From positions 1 through 18,797 of the forward strand of contig JAYSYX010000424.1 of NCBI GenBank assembly GCA_043727235.1: a stretch of 18,797 nucleotides of DNA, read 5' to 3'. How positions within the stretch are numbered: the first letter of the stretch is position 1; every line of letters starts with the position of its first letter. The translations under genes and the position numbers were made by a program. This document shows positions 1 through 6,969 of this stretch, piece by piece. The notes beneath the pieces were generated by a model. It was not told the DNA's origin. It saw only the letters and a list, made by a program, of their open reading frames with translations, and searched no databases. The stretch comes from UBA7236 sp043727235. Its GTDB lineage: Bacteria; Bacteroidota; Bacteroidia; Chitinophagales; BACL12.

Positions 1-51
1 CTTCATCACATTACAAACAAGATGGAAGACTTATACGATCATAAAAAATGA
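1..51 (+). CDS. 3' end of a probable ECF-type sigma-70 factor gene (partial)
   Basis: Frame 1 is open from the window edge to a TGA at 49-51 and encodes 16 residues, LHHITNKMEDLYDHKK. This resembles the basic/hydrophobic helix that ends the sigma region 4 domain of ECF sigma factors. The stop overlaps the next start as ATGA, so the two genes are translationally coupled. The following genes (a single-pass membrane protein and a periplasmic Spy-like protein) are the usual companions of an ECF sigma factor in Bacteroidota. The assignment rests on this short tail and on context only. Confidence 0.45.
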   Translation, partial: LHHITNKMEDLYDHKK

Positions 52-653
52 AAAACGAAAAACTAAATATCAAACACGAATTACAAGAATTGAACAGCAT
101 ATTAAAGGATATGCCTGAAAACGAAGGATTAAATTTTCCGATTGGATATTTTGAACAATTGGAAAATGATATTCTGAATAAAACAATTTATGCGGAGAAG
201 GATACAAATAATAATAAAAAAATTATTCGTCTTTCCTGGTTAAAATATGTTTCCGGAATTGCAGCGGTATTTGTATTGGTATTTATTGGGGTGAAGATAT
301 TTGGAGATAAAAATGATAGTCTGGAAATGCAATTGGCAAATATGGATAACAGGGAGATCGATAATTTTATTGACCAACAGTTAGCATCCATCAGTGAAGA
401 GGAACTACACAAATATTTGATACAGAATGTGGAGAATATTGAAACGCAATTATTATTTGAAACAGACTTTATCAGCGATGCAACCGTAACAGAAAAAATG
501 ACAGAAGATTTGAACGAACAAATTATGCATGAACCTTCATCCCCCAACACAAAAAATAATTTATTGGATGAAGAATTATTAAAACAATTAGACGATCAAA
601 CAATTCAGGATTATTTAAATGACGCCGCTTTATTCGAGGACTTTGGGCTTTAA
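48..653 (+). CDS. Single-pass membrane protein, anti-sigma-factor-like
   Basis: The protein has 201 residues. It has a cytoplasmic-looking N-terminus of about 63 residues containing NFPIGYFEQLENDIL, which resembles the 'P-x-x-Y-F-x-x-L' stretch common in Bacteroidota anti-sigma-like proteins. One hydrophobic segment lies at about residues 64-85 (YVSGIAAVFVLVFIGVKIF), followed by a long acidic C-terminal part rich in E, D, N and Q. Only one transmembrane segment and no signal peptide are visible, which suggests N-in topology with the acidic domain outside. The start overlaps the stop of the upstream probable sigma gene by 4 nt. A role in holding or sensing for that sigma factor is inferred from position and architecture; there is no recognisable zinc-finger (HxxxCxxC) anti-sigma motif. 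Confidence 0.7.
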   Translation: MKNEKLNIKHELQELNSILKDMPENEGLNFPIGYFEQLENDILNKTIYAEKDTNNNKKIIRLSWLKYVSGIAAVFVLVFIGVKIFGDKNDSLEMQLANMDNREIDNFIDQQLASISEEELHKYLIQNVENIETQLLFETDFISDATVTEKMTEDLNEQIMHEPSSPNTKNNLLDEELLKQLDDQTIQDYLNDAALFEDFGL

Positions 654-683
654 TCCGGAGTTCATTAATTAAAACCAACCAAT

Positions 684-1154
684 ATGAAAAAACTAACTAT
701 CATTCTTCTACTCGGTTTATTTTCTACAGCGGCCTTTTCTCAAGGTCCTCCACCTATGTTCGATGAAGAAAAAATAGAACCACTGCGCATAGCATTTCTA
801 ACGAAATATCTGGAACTTACTTCAGAGGAAGCACAAAAATTCTGGCCTGTTTACAATAAAATGCGCGATGAAATTAAAGTAGTAATGGATGCAGGTAAAG
901 CATTAAAAAATGGCAAAAGCATTAATGATATGAATGAGGAAGAATTAAATAAATTCATCAATTCCCATTTCGAAAATGATCAAAAAATGCTCGACCTTAA
1001 GAAAAAATATGCAGAGGAATTCAAAAAGGTTTTACCTCTAAAAAAAGTAGCCTTATTAGCAGATGCAGAAAATGAATTCAAACGCCAAATGATCCAACAC
1101 GCCACCGAAAAACGCCAAGGTCCTCCGGGGAAGAATGAAGGAATGAAAGAATGA
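684..1154 (+). CDS. Periplasmic Spy/CpxP-like protein ('sensor of ECF-type sigma factor')
   Basis: The protein has 156 residues and a clear signal peptide (MKKLTIILLLGLFSTAAFSQ, likely cut after AFS or AFSQ). The mature part is all-helical and highly charged, with LTSEEAQKFWPVYNKM, a motif typical of the Bacteroidota proteins annotated as sensors of ECF-type sigma factors and distantly like the Spy/CpxP chaperones. It lies 30 nt after the anti-sigma-like gene and probably belongs to the same operon. A role in envelope-stress sensing or periplasmic chaperoning is inferred from family resemblance. Its last codons (KNEGMKE) lie in an octamer tandem repeat (1133-1164), so the present C-terminus may have been set by repeat expansion. 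Confidence 0.7.
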   Translation: MKKLTIILLLGLFSTAAFSQGPPPMFDEEKIEPLRIAFLTKYLELTSEEAQKFWPVYNKMRDEIKVVMDAGKALKNGKSINDMNEEELNKFINSHFENDQKMLDLKKKYAEEFKKVLPLKKVALLADAENEFKRQMIQHATEKRQGPPGKNEGMKE

Positions 1155-1164
1155 AGGAATGAAA
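1133..1164 (+). repeat. Octamer tandem repeat GAATGAAG/A x4 across a stop codon
   Basis: Four consecutive 8-bp units alternate GAATGAAG and GAATGAAA. The stop codon of the upstream gene (1152-1154) lies inside the array, so a one-unit gain or loss would shift the reading frame at the C-terminus. Confidence 0.8.
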
Positions 1165-1170
1165 CCCGAC

Positions 1171-1203
1171 GACCTCACAGGTTTCGAAAACCTGTGCAGG
1201 TCT
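1171..1203. repeat. Palindromic hairpin element (possible terminator)
   Basis: CACAGGTTT and AAACCTGTG form a 9-bp perfect stem around CGA, with outer GACCT/AGGTC arms extending it with one unpaired base. No T-run follows, so it is more like a dispersed palindromic element than a classical intrinsic terminator. It could still end transcription of the upstream operon. Confidence 0.6.
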
Positions 1204-1233
1204 AAGGTAAGGGAAAACAATCAGGATGAAAAA

Positions 1234-1361
1234 AAAGGGAACGCTGATGACGCTGATTGTGCGGATTTAAGAGGATAAAAAAAAGAAATGAAGGAGAAAA
1301 GGAAATAAGAAATGAAGAAAAACAAAGGGAACGCTGATGACGCGGATTGTGCGGATTTAAG
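1234..1361 (+). repeat. Two copies of a 38-bp repeat, 90 bp apart
   Basis: Positions 1234-1271 and 1324-1361 match with one difference (T/G at 1253/1343). The shared core includes AACGCTGATGACGC and GATTGTGCGGATTTAAG. I believe similar strings occur as dispersed intergenic repeats in Bacteroidota genomes, but this could not be checked here. Confidence 0.8.
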
Positions 1362-1492
1362 GGATAAAAAAAATAATAAATAAAATGATAAAAAATGAAT
1401 GAAAGAATAAAAGAATAAATTAATGATATTTTTAATAGATCGCCCCTTTTTTAACCTTTCCACCTCTTCCTTCCTTTTTTATTCCTTAGATC

Positions 1493-1578
1493 CTTCACCT
1501 TCGATTCTTCGAATCTTCTCCCTTCGAATCTTCAAAGGCTTCACCTTCGATTCTTCGAATCTTCTCCCTTCGAATCTT
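1493..1578 (+). repeat. 46-bp-period direct repeat with internal GATTC-TTC-GAATC palindrome
   Basis: Positions 1493-1532 and 1539-1578 are identical over 40 bp. Each copy contains the inverted repeat GATTC-TTC-GAATC and a further CGAATC. The second copy ends just before the -7-like box of the DUF4290 gene. Confidence 0.85.
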
Positions 1579-1583
1579 TTTTA

Positions 1584-1591
1584 TACCTTTA
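1584..1591 (+). promoter_or_regulatory. Candidate -7 box for the DUF4290-murA operon
   Basis: TACCTTTA matches the Bacteroidota -7 consensus TAnnTTTG in 7 of 8 positions and lies 17 nt before the ATG. No clear TTG -33 element is visible at the usual distance. Confidence 0.35.
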
Positions 1592-1608
1592 CTGAAAATA
1601 ATTAATAA

Positions 1609-2286
1609 ATGCCTTACAATACTCAGCGGCCAAAAATGATACTTCGCGAATACGGCCGCCATATACAGATACTTGTGGAACATGCTTGCACGATAGAAGA
1701 TGGAGAGGTGCGCAACAAACTTGTGCAGGATATCATCGACCTTATGGGAACCATGAATCCAACACTGCGCAACGTAGAGGATTTCCGTCATAAATTATGG
1801 GATCATATCTATATGATGAGTGATTTCAAATTAAACGCAAATTCGCCGTATCCGACACCCGAACGTGAGTTGTTGAGACGGAAAAATATCAAACTGAAGT
1901 ATCCGCGCCAAAAAATTCGTTTTGCCCATTATGGTAAAAACGTGGAATCATGCGTAAATAAGGCTTCAAAAATGGAAGATCCTCTAATGAAACAGGAATT
2001 TGCTCAGGTGATTGGAAATTATATGAAACTGGTGCATCAGAACTGGAATAATGAGGATGTGAACGATGAAACCATCAAGTCTGATCTCCAGAGTTTGAGC
2101 GATAATCAGTTGCAGTTACAGGAAAATACCGATCTGGATACTTTAACTAAATCCACCCGCCGCCAGCCTCAACAACAGCAGCAAAGTCGTCCGAATAAAA
2201 ATTTTCAAAATCAGGGCGGACGAAACTTTAAACGGCCGGGACAGGGACAAAATCCAAATTATCAAAATTTCAAAAAGAACCGTTAA
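1609..2286 (+). CDS. DUF4290 domain-containing protein
   Basis: The protein has 225 residues. Residues 1 to about 165 match what I know of the Bacteroidota-specific DUF4290 family: a helical domain opening MPYNTQRPKMILREYGRHIQ, with NPTLRNVEDFRHKLWDHIYMM and later FAHYGKNVESCVNKA. Its function is not established. From about residue 180 the C-terminus turns into a low-complexity basic tail rich in Q, N, R and G (PQQQQQSRPNKNFQNQGG and following), which looks disordered and could bind nucleic acid. The stop codon overlaps the murA start by one base (TAATG), giving tight translational coupling. I recall the DUF4290-murA pairing from other Bacteroidota, which would point to a role linked to cell-wall precursor synthesis, but that is inference. 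Confidence 0.85.
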   Translation: MPYNTQRPKMILREYGRHIQILVEHACTIEDGEVRNKLVQDIIDLMGTMNPTLRNVEDFRHKLWDHIYMMSDFKLNANSPYPTPERELLRRKNIKLKYPRQKIRFAHYGKNVESCVNKASKMEDPLMKQEFAQVIGNYMKLVHQNWNNEDVNDETIKSDLQSLSDNQLQLQENTDLDTLTKSTRRQPQQQQQSRPNKNFQNQGGRNFKRPGQGQNPNYQNFKKNR

Positions 2287-3578
2287 TGGATGCATTTGAA
2301 ATTGTAGGAGGCAAAAAGCTGAAAGGCGAACTTGTCCCACAGGGTGCAAAAAACGAGGCACTACAGGTTATTTGTGCCGTTTTGCTAACTGATCAGAAAG
2401 TTACAATTTCAAATATTCCCGATATACGTGATGTTAATTTTTTAATTGAATTACTCGCCGACATGGGTGTAAAAGTTGAGCGACATGTGCGTGATACCTG
2501 TATTTTTCAAGCGGATAATATCAATTTAGCCTATATCAATAGCAACGATTTTATTGATAAAAGTCGTAAAATGCGCGGTTCCGTTATGGTTATGGGACCA
2601 CTTTTGGCGCGATTCAAACACGCTACGTTATCCAAACCCGGTGGCGATAAAATTGGTCGCAGGCGGTTAGATACACATATCATCGGTTTCATGAAACTGG
2701 GTGCGCACTTTGATCAAAATACCGGTGCAATTAGTGCCGAGCGATTAAAGGGAGCCTATATGCTGCTCGATGAAGCCTCCGTAACCGGAACTGCCAATAT
2801 TTTAATGGCAGCTGTTTTAGCGGAGGGAAGAACTACCATTTACAATGCTGCCTGCGAGCCTTATCTGCAACAGCTTTGTCATATGCTCGTTAGCATGGGT
2901 GCTAAAATCACAGGAATAGGTTCCAATTTATTATATATCGATGGTGTGGAAAGTTTGAGTGGATGTGAACATCGCATTTTACCGGATATGATAGAAATTG
3001 GAAGTTTTATCGGCCTCGCCGCAATGACACAAAGCGAGATCGCGATAAAAAATGTGCGTTACGACATGTTGGGTGTTATCCCTGAGATTTTCAGTAGGAT
3101 GGGAATTCAAATGGAGTTGAGGGGGGATGATATTTTTATTCCGGAACAAAAGAATTACGCCATCCAGAATTTTCTCGACGGTTCCATATTATCCATTGCA
3201 GATGCGCCCTGGCCGGGTTTTACACCGGATCTTATCAGCATAATACTGGTAGTTGCAACTCAGGCACAAGGTTCTGTGCTGGTGCATCAAAAAATGTTTG
3301 AAAGCCGATTATTTTTTGTAGATAAATTAATTGAAATGGGAGCTCAGATCATTCTCTGCGATCCACATAGAGCAACTGTTATAGGTTTAGACAGGAAATT
3401 TAAGCTGAGAGGAATAGAAATGAGTTCACCCGATATCAGAGCAGGTGTTGCATTGTTAATTGCAGCGCTTACTGCCGAAGGGAAAAGCATCATTCGCAAT
3501 ATCGAACAAATTGACAGAGGTTATCAGCATATAGACAAACGTTTACAGGCTATCGGAGCTCAGATCAACAGAATTTGA
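2286..3578 (+). CDS. murA: UDP-N-acetylglucosamine 1-carboxyvinyltransferase MurA (Asp-type active site)
   Basis: This cytoplasmic enzyme transfers enolpyruvate from PEP to UDP-GlcNAc, the first committed step of peptidoglycan synthesis. The 430-residue protein has the expected full EPSP-synthase-like two-domain length. It shows the substrate-binding K22-N23 (PQGAKNEA), the loop PGGDKIGRRRLDTH at about 118-131, MIEIGSFIGLAAM, and PDIRAGVALLIAALTAEG near the C-terminus. The loop residue that is the reactive Cys115 in E. coli MurA is Asp121 here. Cys-to-Asp enzymes keep activity but are not alkylated by fosfomycin, so natural fosfomycin resistance at the target is expected. It is translationally coupled to the DUF4290 gene. 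The start is fixed by the TAATG overlap. Confidence 0.96.
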   Translation: MDAFEIVGGKKLKGELVPQGAKNEALQVICAVLLTDQKVTISNIPDIRDVNFLIELLADMGVKVERHVRDTCIFQADNINLAYINSNDFIDKSRKMRGSVMVMGPLLARFKHATLSKPGGDKIGRRRLDTHIIGFMKLGAHFDQNTGAISAERLKGAYMLLDEASVTGTANILMAAVLAEGRTTIYNAACEPYLQQLCHMLVSMGAKITGIGSNLLYIDGVESLSGCEHRILPDMIEIGSFIGLAAMTQSEIAIKNVRYDMLGVIPEIFSRMGIQMELRGDDIFIPEQKNYAIQNFLDGSILSIADAPWPGFTPDLISIILVVATQAQGSVLVHQKMFESRLFFVDKLIEMGAQIILCDPHRATVIGLDRKFKLRGIEMSSPDIRAGVALLIAALTAEGKSIIRNIEQIDRGYQHIDKRLQAIGAQINRI

Positions 3579-3635
3579 TAACCCTTGCAACTCTTTGCCA
3601 TACAAATTACTCTTATAAGTGTTGAAAACAATATG

Positions 3636-3663
3636 TTGAATTGATAACGAAAATTTAACTTTG
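3636..3663 (+). promoter_or_regulatory. Bacteroidota-type promoter upstream of the TlpA-like lipoprotein pair
   Basis: TTG at 3636-3638, a 17-bp spacer and TAACTTTG at 3656-3663 give a full match to the TAnnTTTG -7 box and a good -33. A second weaker -7-like box, CATTTTTG, lies at 3712-3719. Confidence 0.55.
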
Positions 3664-3752
3664 TATTCAATTAGTTACAAAGAGGAACCCCACATCCCAA
3701 ACCATAGTACCCATTTTTGTAAATTAAATTGAGTCTAGGAAATTCCTTTGCA

Positions 3753-4274
3753 TTGAAAACATATATCAGAATCATCTGCCTGTTTTGTATAATTATTTTA
3801 AGTGGCTGTACTGTTCAAAATCCTGTGATAGGAATTCGAACAGGAAATTTGGCGCCAGAAATCTCTGCCGTTGATGCAGGTGGAAATATTCTGAATCTCA
3901 GCAGTCAACGCGGAAAATACGTTCTAATCGAATTTTGGGAATCCGGAAATAGTCAGGCGAGAGCAAACCATTTTGAAATGGGTAGATTATACCAAAAGTA
4001 CAGAGATGGATTATTTGAAGGTGCTAATGGTTTCACCATTTTTAGTTTTTCTATCGATAGTGATAAATCAAAATGGTTATCAGCCGTTAAAGAAGATGTT
4101 ATTGTGTGGCCAATGCAGGTAATTGACACTGCATCATGGAATTCAAAACCATTGCTTGATTATGCAGTTGCTTCATTGCCAAAATATTATTTATTAAATG
4201 GAGATGGTGTAATACTCCAACATAATATCATTATTGCCGATTTAGAAACAGTAATAAAAGAATATTTAGATTAA
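3753..4274 (+). CDS. TlpA-like thioredoxin-fold lipoprotein lacking the CxxC motif
   Basis: I place the start at TTG 3753, giving a compact lipoprotein signal MKTYIRIICLFCIIILSGC with a canonical LSGC lipobox; an in-frame TTG at 3729 would add 8 residues. No ATG is available. The mature protein has a TlpA/AhpC-TSA-like fold signature: LAPEISAVDAGGNILNLSSQ, then GKYVLIEFWESGNSQAR, a middle SIDSDKSKW, and the cis-Pro-type ASLPKYYLLNGDG near the end. Where TlpA proteins read FWxxWCxxC, this one reads FWESGNSQA, so both active-site cysteines are absent (N and A instead). Apart from the lipidated residue the mature chain has no cysteine. It cannot be a thiol-disulfide reductase; a binding or structural role at the membrane is likely. 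A close paralogue follows. Confidence 0.75.
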   Translation: MKTYIRIICLFCIIILSGCTVQNPVIGIRTGNLAPEISAVDAGGNILNLSSQRGKYVLIEFWESGNSQARANHFEMGRLYQKYRDGLFEGANGFTIFSFSIDSDKSKWLSAVKEDVIVWPMQVIDTASWNSKPLLDYAVASLPKYYLLNGDGVILQHNIIIADLETVIKEYLD

Positions 4275-4292
4275 TTTAATCAAACCACCATA

Positions 4293-4859
4293 ATGCAATC
4301 CACTCCTCGAAAACCATTTAACACACACACAAACTTTTTTACAATAACAATCAGTTTTGCAATGCTTGTGATGATATTATTTACAAATTGCTCAACTGCT
4401 CATAAAACTACAGGAACTTCAACCGGTAATATTTCTCCTGATATAATTTCTCAAAGCCATGAAGGAAAAGAAATTTCACTCTCCGAACTAAAGGGCTCCT
4501 ATTTTTTGATCGAATTTTGGGAATCGGGCAACTCTGCTGCGAGATCCAATCATTTTGAAATGCAGCGATTGTATCAAAAATACAAGAGTGCGGAATTCGA
4601 AAAAGGTAACGGATTTTGCATCTATAGTCTTTCATTTGATACAGATAGATCGAAATGAGCCTCTGCCATAAAACAGGATAATATTACCTGGCCATGTCAG
4701 GGTTTAGATACAAAGGCCTGGAATGCAGAGGCTGCACTTAATTATAATGTGAGATTTCTACCCCAATATTTTCTTATCGACGGCAATGGAATGATCGTTA
4801 AAAAAAATATTCTGATTCAAGACCTGGAGGAGATCATATTGGAATATCTGGCCAGCTGA
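4293..4859 (+). pseudogene. Second TlpA-like CxxC-less lipoprotein, interrupted by an in-frame TGA
   Basis: The frame starts at ATG 4293, with a hydrophobic signal and possible lipobox (MLVMILFTNCS), and carries FLIEFWESGNSAARSNHFEM, parallel to its neighbour 19 nt upstream. It stops at TGA 4656-4658. The same frame then continues for 66 more codons to TGA 4857-4859 with the expected family ending (QDNITWPCQGLDTKAWN, then FLPQYFLIDGNGM). In the upstream paralogue the codon at the stop position is TGG (Trp, in SDKSKWLSAV), so a single TGG-to-TGA change explains the break. Other genes here use TGA as a normal stop, so recoding as Trp is unlikely. A truncated secreted fragment of 121 residues could still be made, but it would lack the second half of the fold. 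Confidence 0.8.
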
Positions 4860-4900
4860 TCCCTTTAAACAGTATCTTTTTACACTTTATTAATGTCAAA

Positions 4901-4933
4901 TTGGCAATGATTGCTCCGGTGGCAGTATTTTTG
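4901..4933 (+). promoter_or_regulatory. Candidate promoter of grpE-dnaJ
   Basis: TTG at 4901-4903 and TATTTTTG at 4926-4933 (all fixed bases of TAnnTTTG) are 22 bp apart, at the long end of the usual spacing. I see no CIRCE-type heat-shock operator. Confidence 0.4.
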
Positions 4934-5010
4934 AACCCGCGAGTATGTCTATATTTTCGGGAATATCCGGAGAAATTATGCCATAACGTCAAAAAATCAA
5001 TATATCAATT

Positions 5011-5544
5011 ATGATAGAGGAAAATGAGATATCGGAGCAATTAAATGAAGAGAATGGCAATGAGAATGTTTTGCCGGTAGAAGGGGAAATTTTGGAGGAA
5101 ACTGCTTCTTTTGTTAAAGAGTTAGAGGAACAAAAGGAAAAGTACATCCGCTTATTGGCCGAATTTGAAAATTTCAAACGACGTACTTCCCGGGAACGAA
5201 TAGAGCTTTTCAAAACCGCCGGCCAGGAAGTTATAAAAGACCTCCTGCCTGCATTGGATGATATTGACCGCGCTGAACTTGTGGTTTCAGGAGCAAAGGA
5301 TATTGATGCCGTTAAAGAAGGACTCAAACTTATCAGCGACAAGGTGAAAAATATTATGTCGCAAAAAGGCCTTAAGGAAATTGAATGTAAGGGTTTGGAT
5401 TTTAATACGGATATGATGGAAGCGATTACGGAGCTTCCGGCACCATCAGAAGACCTGAAAGGTAAAGTGGTTGAGGTTTTGGAAAAGGGATACACTTTGA
5501 ATGATAAAATTATAAGATACGCAAAGGTTGTGATCGGTAAATAA
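5011..5544 (+). CDS. grpE: Nucleotide exchange factor GrpE
   Basis: GrpE releases ADP from DnaK and completes the DnaK-DnaJ-GrpE folding cycle in the cytoplasm. The 177-residue protein has the family architecture: an acidic, variable N-terminus (to about residue 35), a long coiled-coil helix with the hallmark YIRLLAEFENFKRRTSRE, then DLLPALDDIDRAE, and a C-terminal beta domain ending in the GrpE signature (EVLEKGYTLNDKIIRYAKVVI). The length is close to that of other GrpE proteins. dnaJ follows after 72 nt in the same direction, an order often seen in Bacteroidota; dnaK is not in the window. Confidence 0.97.
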   Translation: MIEENEISEQLNEENGNENVLPVEGEILEETASFVKELEEQKEKYIRLLAEFENFKRRTSRERIELFKTAGQEVIKDLLPALDDIDRAELVVSGAKDIDAVKEGLKLISDKVKNIMSQKGLKEIECKGLDFNTDMMEAITELPAPSEDLKGKVVEVLEKGYTLNDKIIRYAKVVIGK

Positions 5545-5616
5545 ATTACTTTCAGCAAAATTCAGAGAACAATTTAAAAACTGCAAAAAACAGCGCAGTC
5601 CATTCGGAAATTTATT

Positions 5617-6768
5617 ATGGCAAAAAAAGATTTTTACGAAATATTAGGGGTGACAAAATCGTCGACACCGGAGGAAATTAAAAAAGCCTACCGGAAAATG
5701 GCGCTGCAATATCATCCGGATAAAAATCCCGGAAATAAAGAATCGGAGGAAATGTTTAAGGAGGCTGCTGAAGCTTATGAAGTATTAAGTGATCCTCAGA
5801 AGAAATCGCGTTACGATCAATTTGGTCATCAGGGAGTTGGAGGTGCAAATGGTGGTGCTGGTCATATGAACATGGATGATATTTTCAGCCAGTTCGGAGA
5901 TGTTTTTGGTGAATCTGTATTTGGTGATTTTTTTGGAGGCGGAGGAAGAAGACAACAACAACAACGACAAAGAGGAGTTCGAGGATCAAATATTCGTATT
6001 AAGGTAAAACTCACTTTAAAAGAAATTGCAGAAGGCACACGTAAAACAATTAAAGTAAAAAAATATGTTGTTTGCGATACTTGTCACGGCAGCGGCGCAA
6101 AAGACGCATCGAGTGTAAGTACTTGTAAAACTTGTCAGGGATCTGGATATGTTCGAAAAGTACAAAATACTATCTTAGGCCAAATGGCAACAACACAAAC
6201 CTGTCATACATGTCACGGTGCCGGACAACAGGTTACTGCAAATTGTGTTAAATGTCATGGTGCCGGAAGAATGTATGCCGAAGACACAATTAATATTGAT
6301 ATTCCTGCAGGAGTTCACGATGGAATTGAATTATCGATGAACGGAAAGGGAAATGCAGGAGAAAAAGGCGGACCAAATGGTGATCTTTTAATTTCCATTG
6401 AAGAAATAAAAGACGCGGAATTAAAACGCGAAGGAAATCACGTACTGTATAATTTATATATCAGTTTTGCTGATGCTGCTCTTGGAACAAAAGTAGAAAT
6501 TCCAACCATCGACGGAAAGGTTCGGGTAAATATTCCGGAAGGAACTCAGGGCGGACATATCATGCGATTAAAAGGAAAAGGTTTACCGGCACTTAATAGT
6601 TATGGTAAAGGAGATCAGATAATTGAAGTGCACGTATGGGTACCAAAACATTTATCTTCCGATGAAAAGAAAATGCTCGAAAAACTTAAATCCTCCAAAA
6701 ATTTCCAACCTGATGTTAATCAAAAGGAAAAGGGATTTTTTGAGAAGATGAAGGGGATGTTTGAGTAG
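5617..6768 (+). CDS. dnaJ: Chaperone protein DnaJ (type I Hsp40)
   Basis: DnaJ delivers unfolded clients to DnaK and stimulates its ATPase. The 383 residues contain every type I domain: a J domain (residues 1-70) with the HPD motif at 33-35; a Gly/Phe-rich region (about 71-117) ending in a Q/R run encoded by a CAA-type microsatellite; and a zinc-binding region with four CxxCxGxG-type motifs (Cys pairs 153/156, 170/173, 196/199, 210/213). The C-terminal substrate-binding domains follow (IDIPAGVHDGIELSMNGKGN, then EIPTIDGKVRVNIPEGTQGG). It is full length with no lesion. It is downstream of grpE and converges with hisS across a 201-bp spacer rich in repeats. Confidence 0.98.
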   Translation: MAKKDFYEILGVTKSSTPEEIKKAYRKMALQYHPDKNPGNKESEEMFKEAAEAYEVLSDPQKKSRYDQFGHQGVGGANGGAGHMNMDDIFSQFGDVFGESVFGDFFGGGGRRQQQQRQRGVRGSNIRIKVKLTLKEIAEGTRKTIKVKKYVVCDTCHGSGAKDASSVSTCKTCQGSGYVRKVQNTILGQMATTQTCHTCHGAGQQVTANCVKCHGAGRMYAEDTINIDIPAGVHDGIELSMNGKGNAGEKGGPNGDLLISIEEIKDAELKREGNHVLYNLYISFADAALGTKVEIPTIDGKVRVNIPEGTQGGHIMRLKGKGLPALNSYGKGDQIIEVHVWVPKHLSSDEKKMLEKLKSSKNFQPDVNQKEKGFFEKMKGMFE

Positions 6769-6783
6769 GGACGCGAGGCGCGG

Positions 6784-6806
6784 GACATAGGACATAGGAC
6801 ATAGGA
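6784..6806. repeat. Heptamer tandem repeat GACATAG x3.3
   Basis: Three perfect 7-bp units plus GA lie just after dnaJ. It is the first of several period-7 arrays in the spacers of this window. Confidence 0.9.
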
Positions 6807-6848
6807 AAAAAACAATGGATTTTTTTTAATTTCGAACAAATTAAAACT

Positions 6849-6911
6849 CAGAACTGAAACATGTAGTGATCGACGAAGGAGATCTACTACATGTCAGAAC
6901 TCAGAACTCAG
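6849..6911. repeat. Heptamer CAGAACT repeats interrupted by a 36-bp hairpin
   Basis: CAGAACT occurs at 6849-6855, 6895-6901 and 6902-6908, followed by a partial CAG. Between the first and second copies sits a palindromic element at 6859-6894, which looks as though it was inserted into the array. Confidence 0.7.
6859..6894. terminator. 36-bp hairpin between convergent dnaJ and hisS
   Basis: ACATGTAGT (6859-6867) and ACTACATGT (6886-6894) are perfect 9-bp complements. Inner GATC at 6868-6871 and 6881-6884 can extend the stem to 13 bp with one bulged T. Its position between converging genes fits a bidirectional terminator. There is no adjacent T-run, so it may instead be a REP-like mobile palindrome. 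Confidence 0.5.
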
Positions 6912-6936
6912 ATTAAACAATCCACGATAGGCAGTC

Positions 6937-6964
6937 CCGATACCCGATACTCGATACCCGATTC
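6937..6964. repeat. Heptamer tandem repeat CCGATAC x4
   Basis: Four units (CCGATAC, CCGATAC, TCGATAC, CCGATTC) end five bases before the hisS stop codon. Confidence 0.85.
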
Positions 6965-6969
6965 CTCTT

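Larger units (their letters stand above)
1155..1608. other. Repeat-rich intergenic region, no gene seen
   Basis: I see no convincing coding sequence in these 454 bp; the open frames are low-complexity (poly-K/E or S/F-rich). The region holds a hairpin (1171-1203), a dispersed-type repeat in two copies (1234-1271 and 1324-1361), A/G-rich filler, and a 46-bp-period duplication with TTCGAA cores (1493-1578). It separates the sigma/anti-sigma cluster from DUF4290-murA. Confidence 0.7.

Noticed and set aside
1221..1463. Minus-strand 80-codon frame in the repeat spacer
   Set aside because: Its translation is low complexity with a duplicated KSAQSASSAFPFF segment made by the 38-bp DNA repeat; there is no sign of a real protein.
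4656..4658. TGA read as tryptophan (alternative genetic code)
   Set aside because: TGA ends other genes here, including at ATGA overlaps, and conserved Trp codons in the other genes are TGG.
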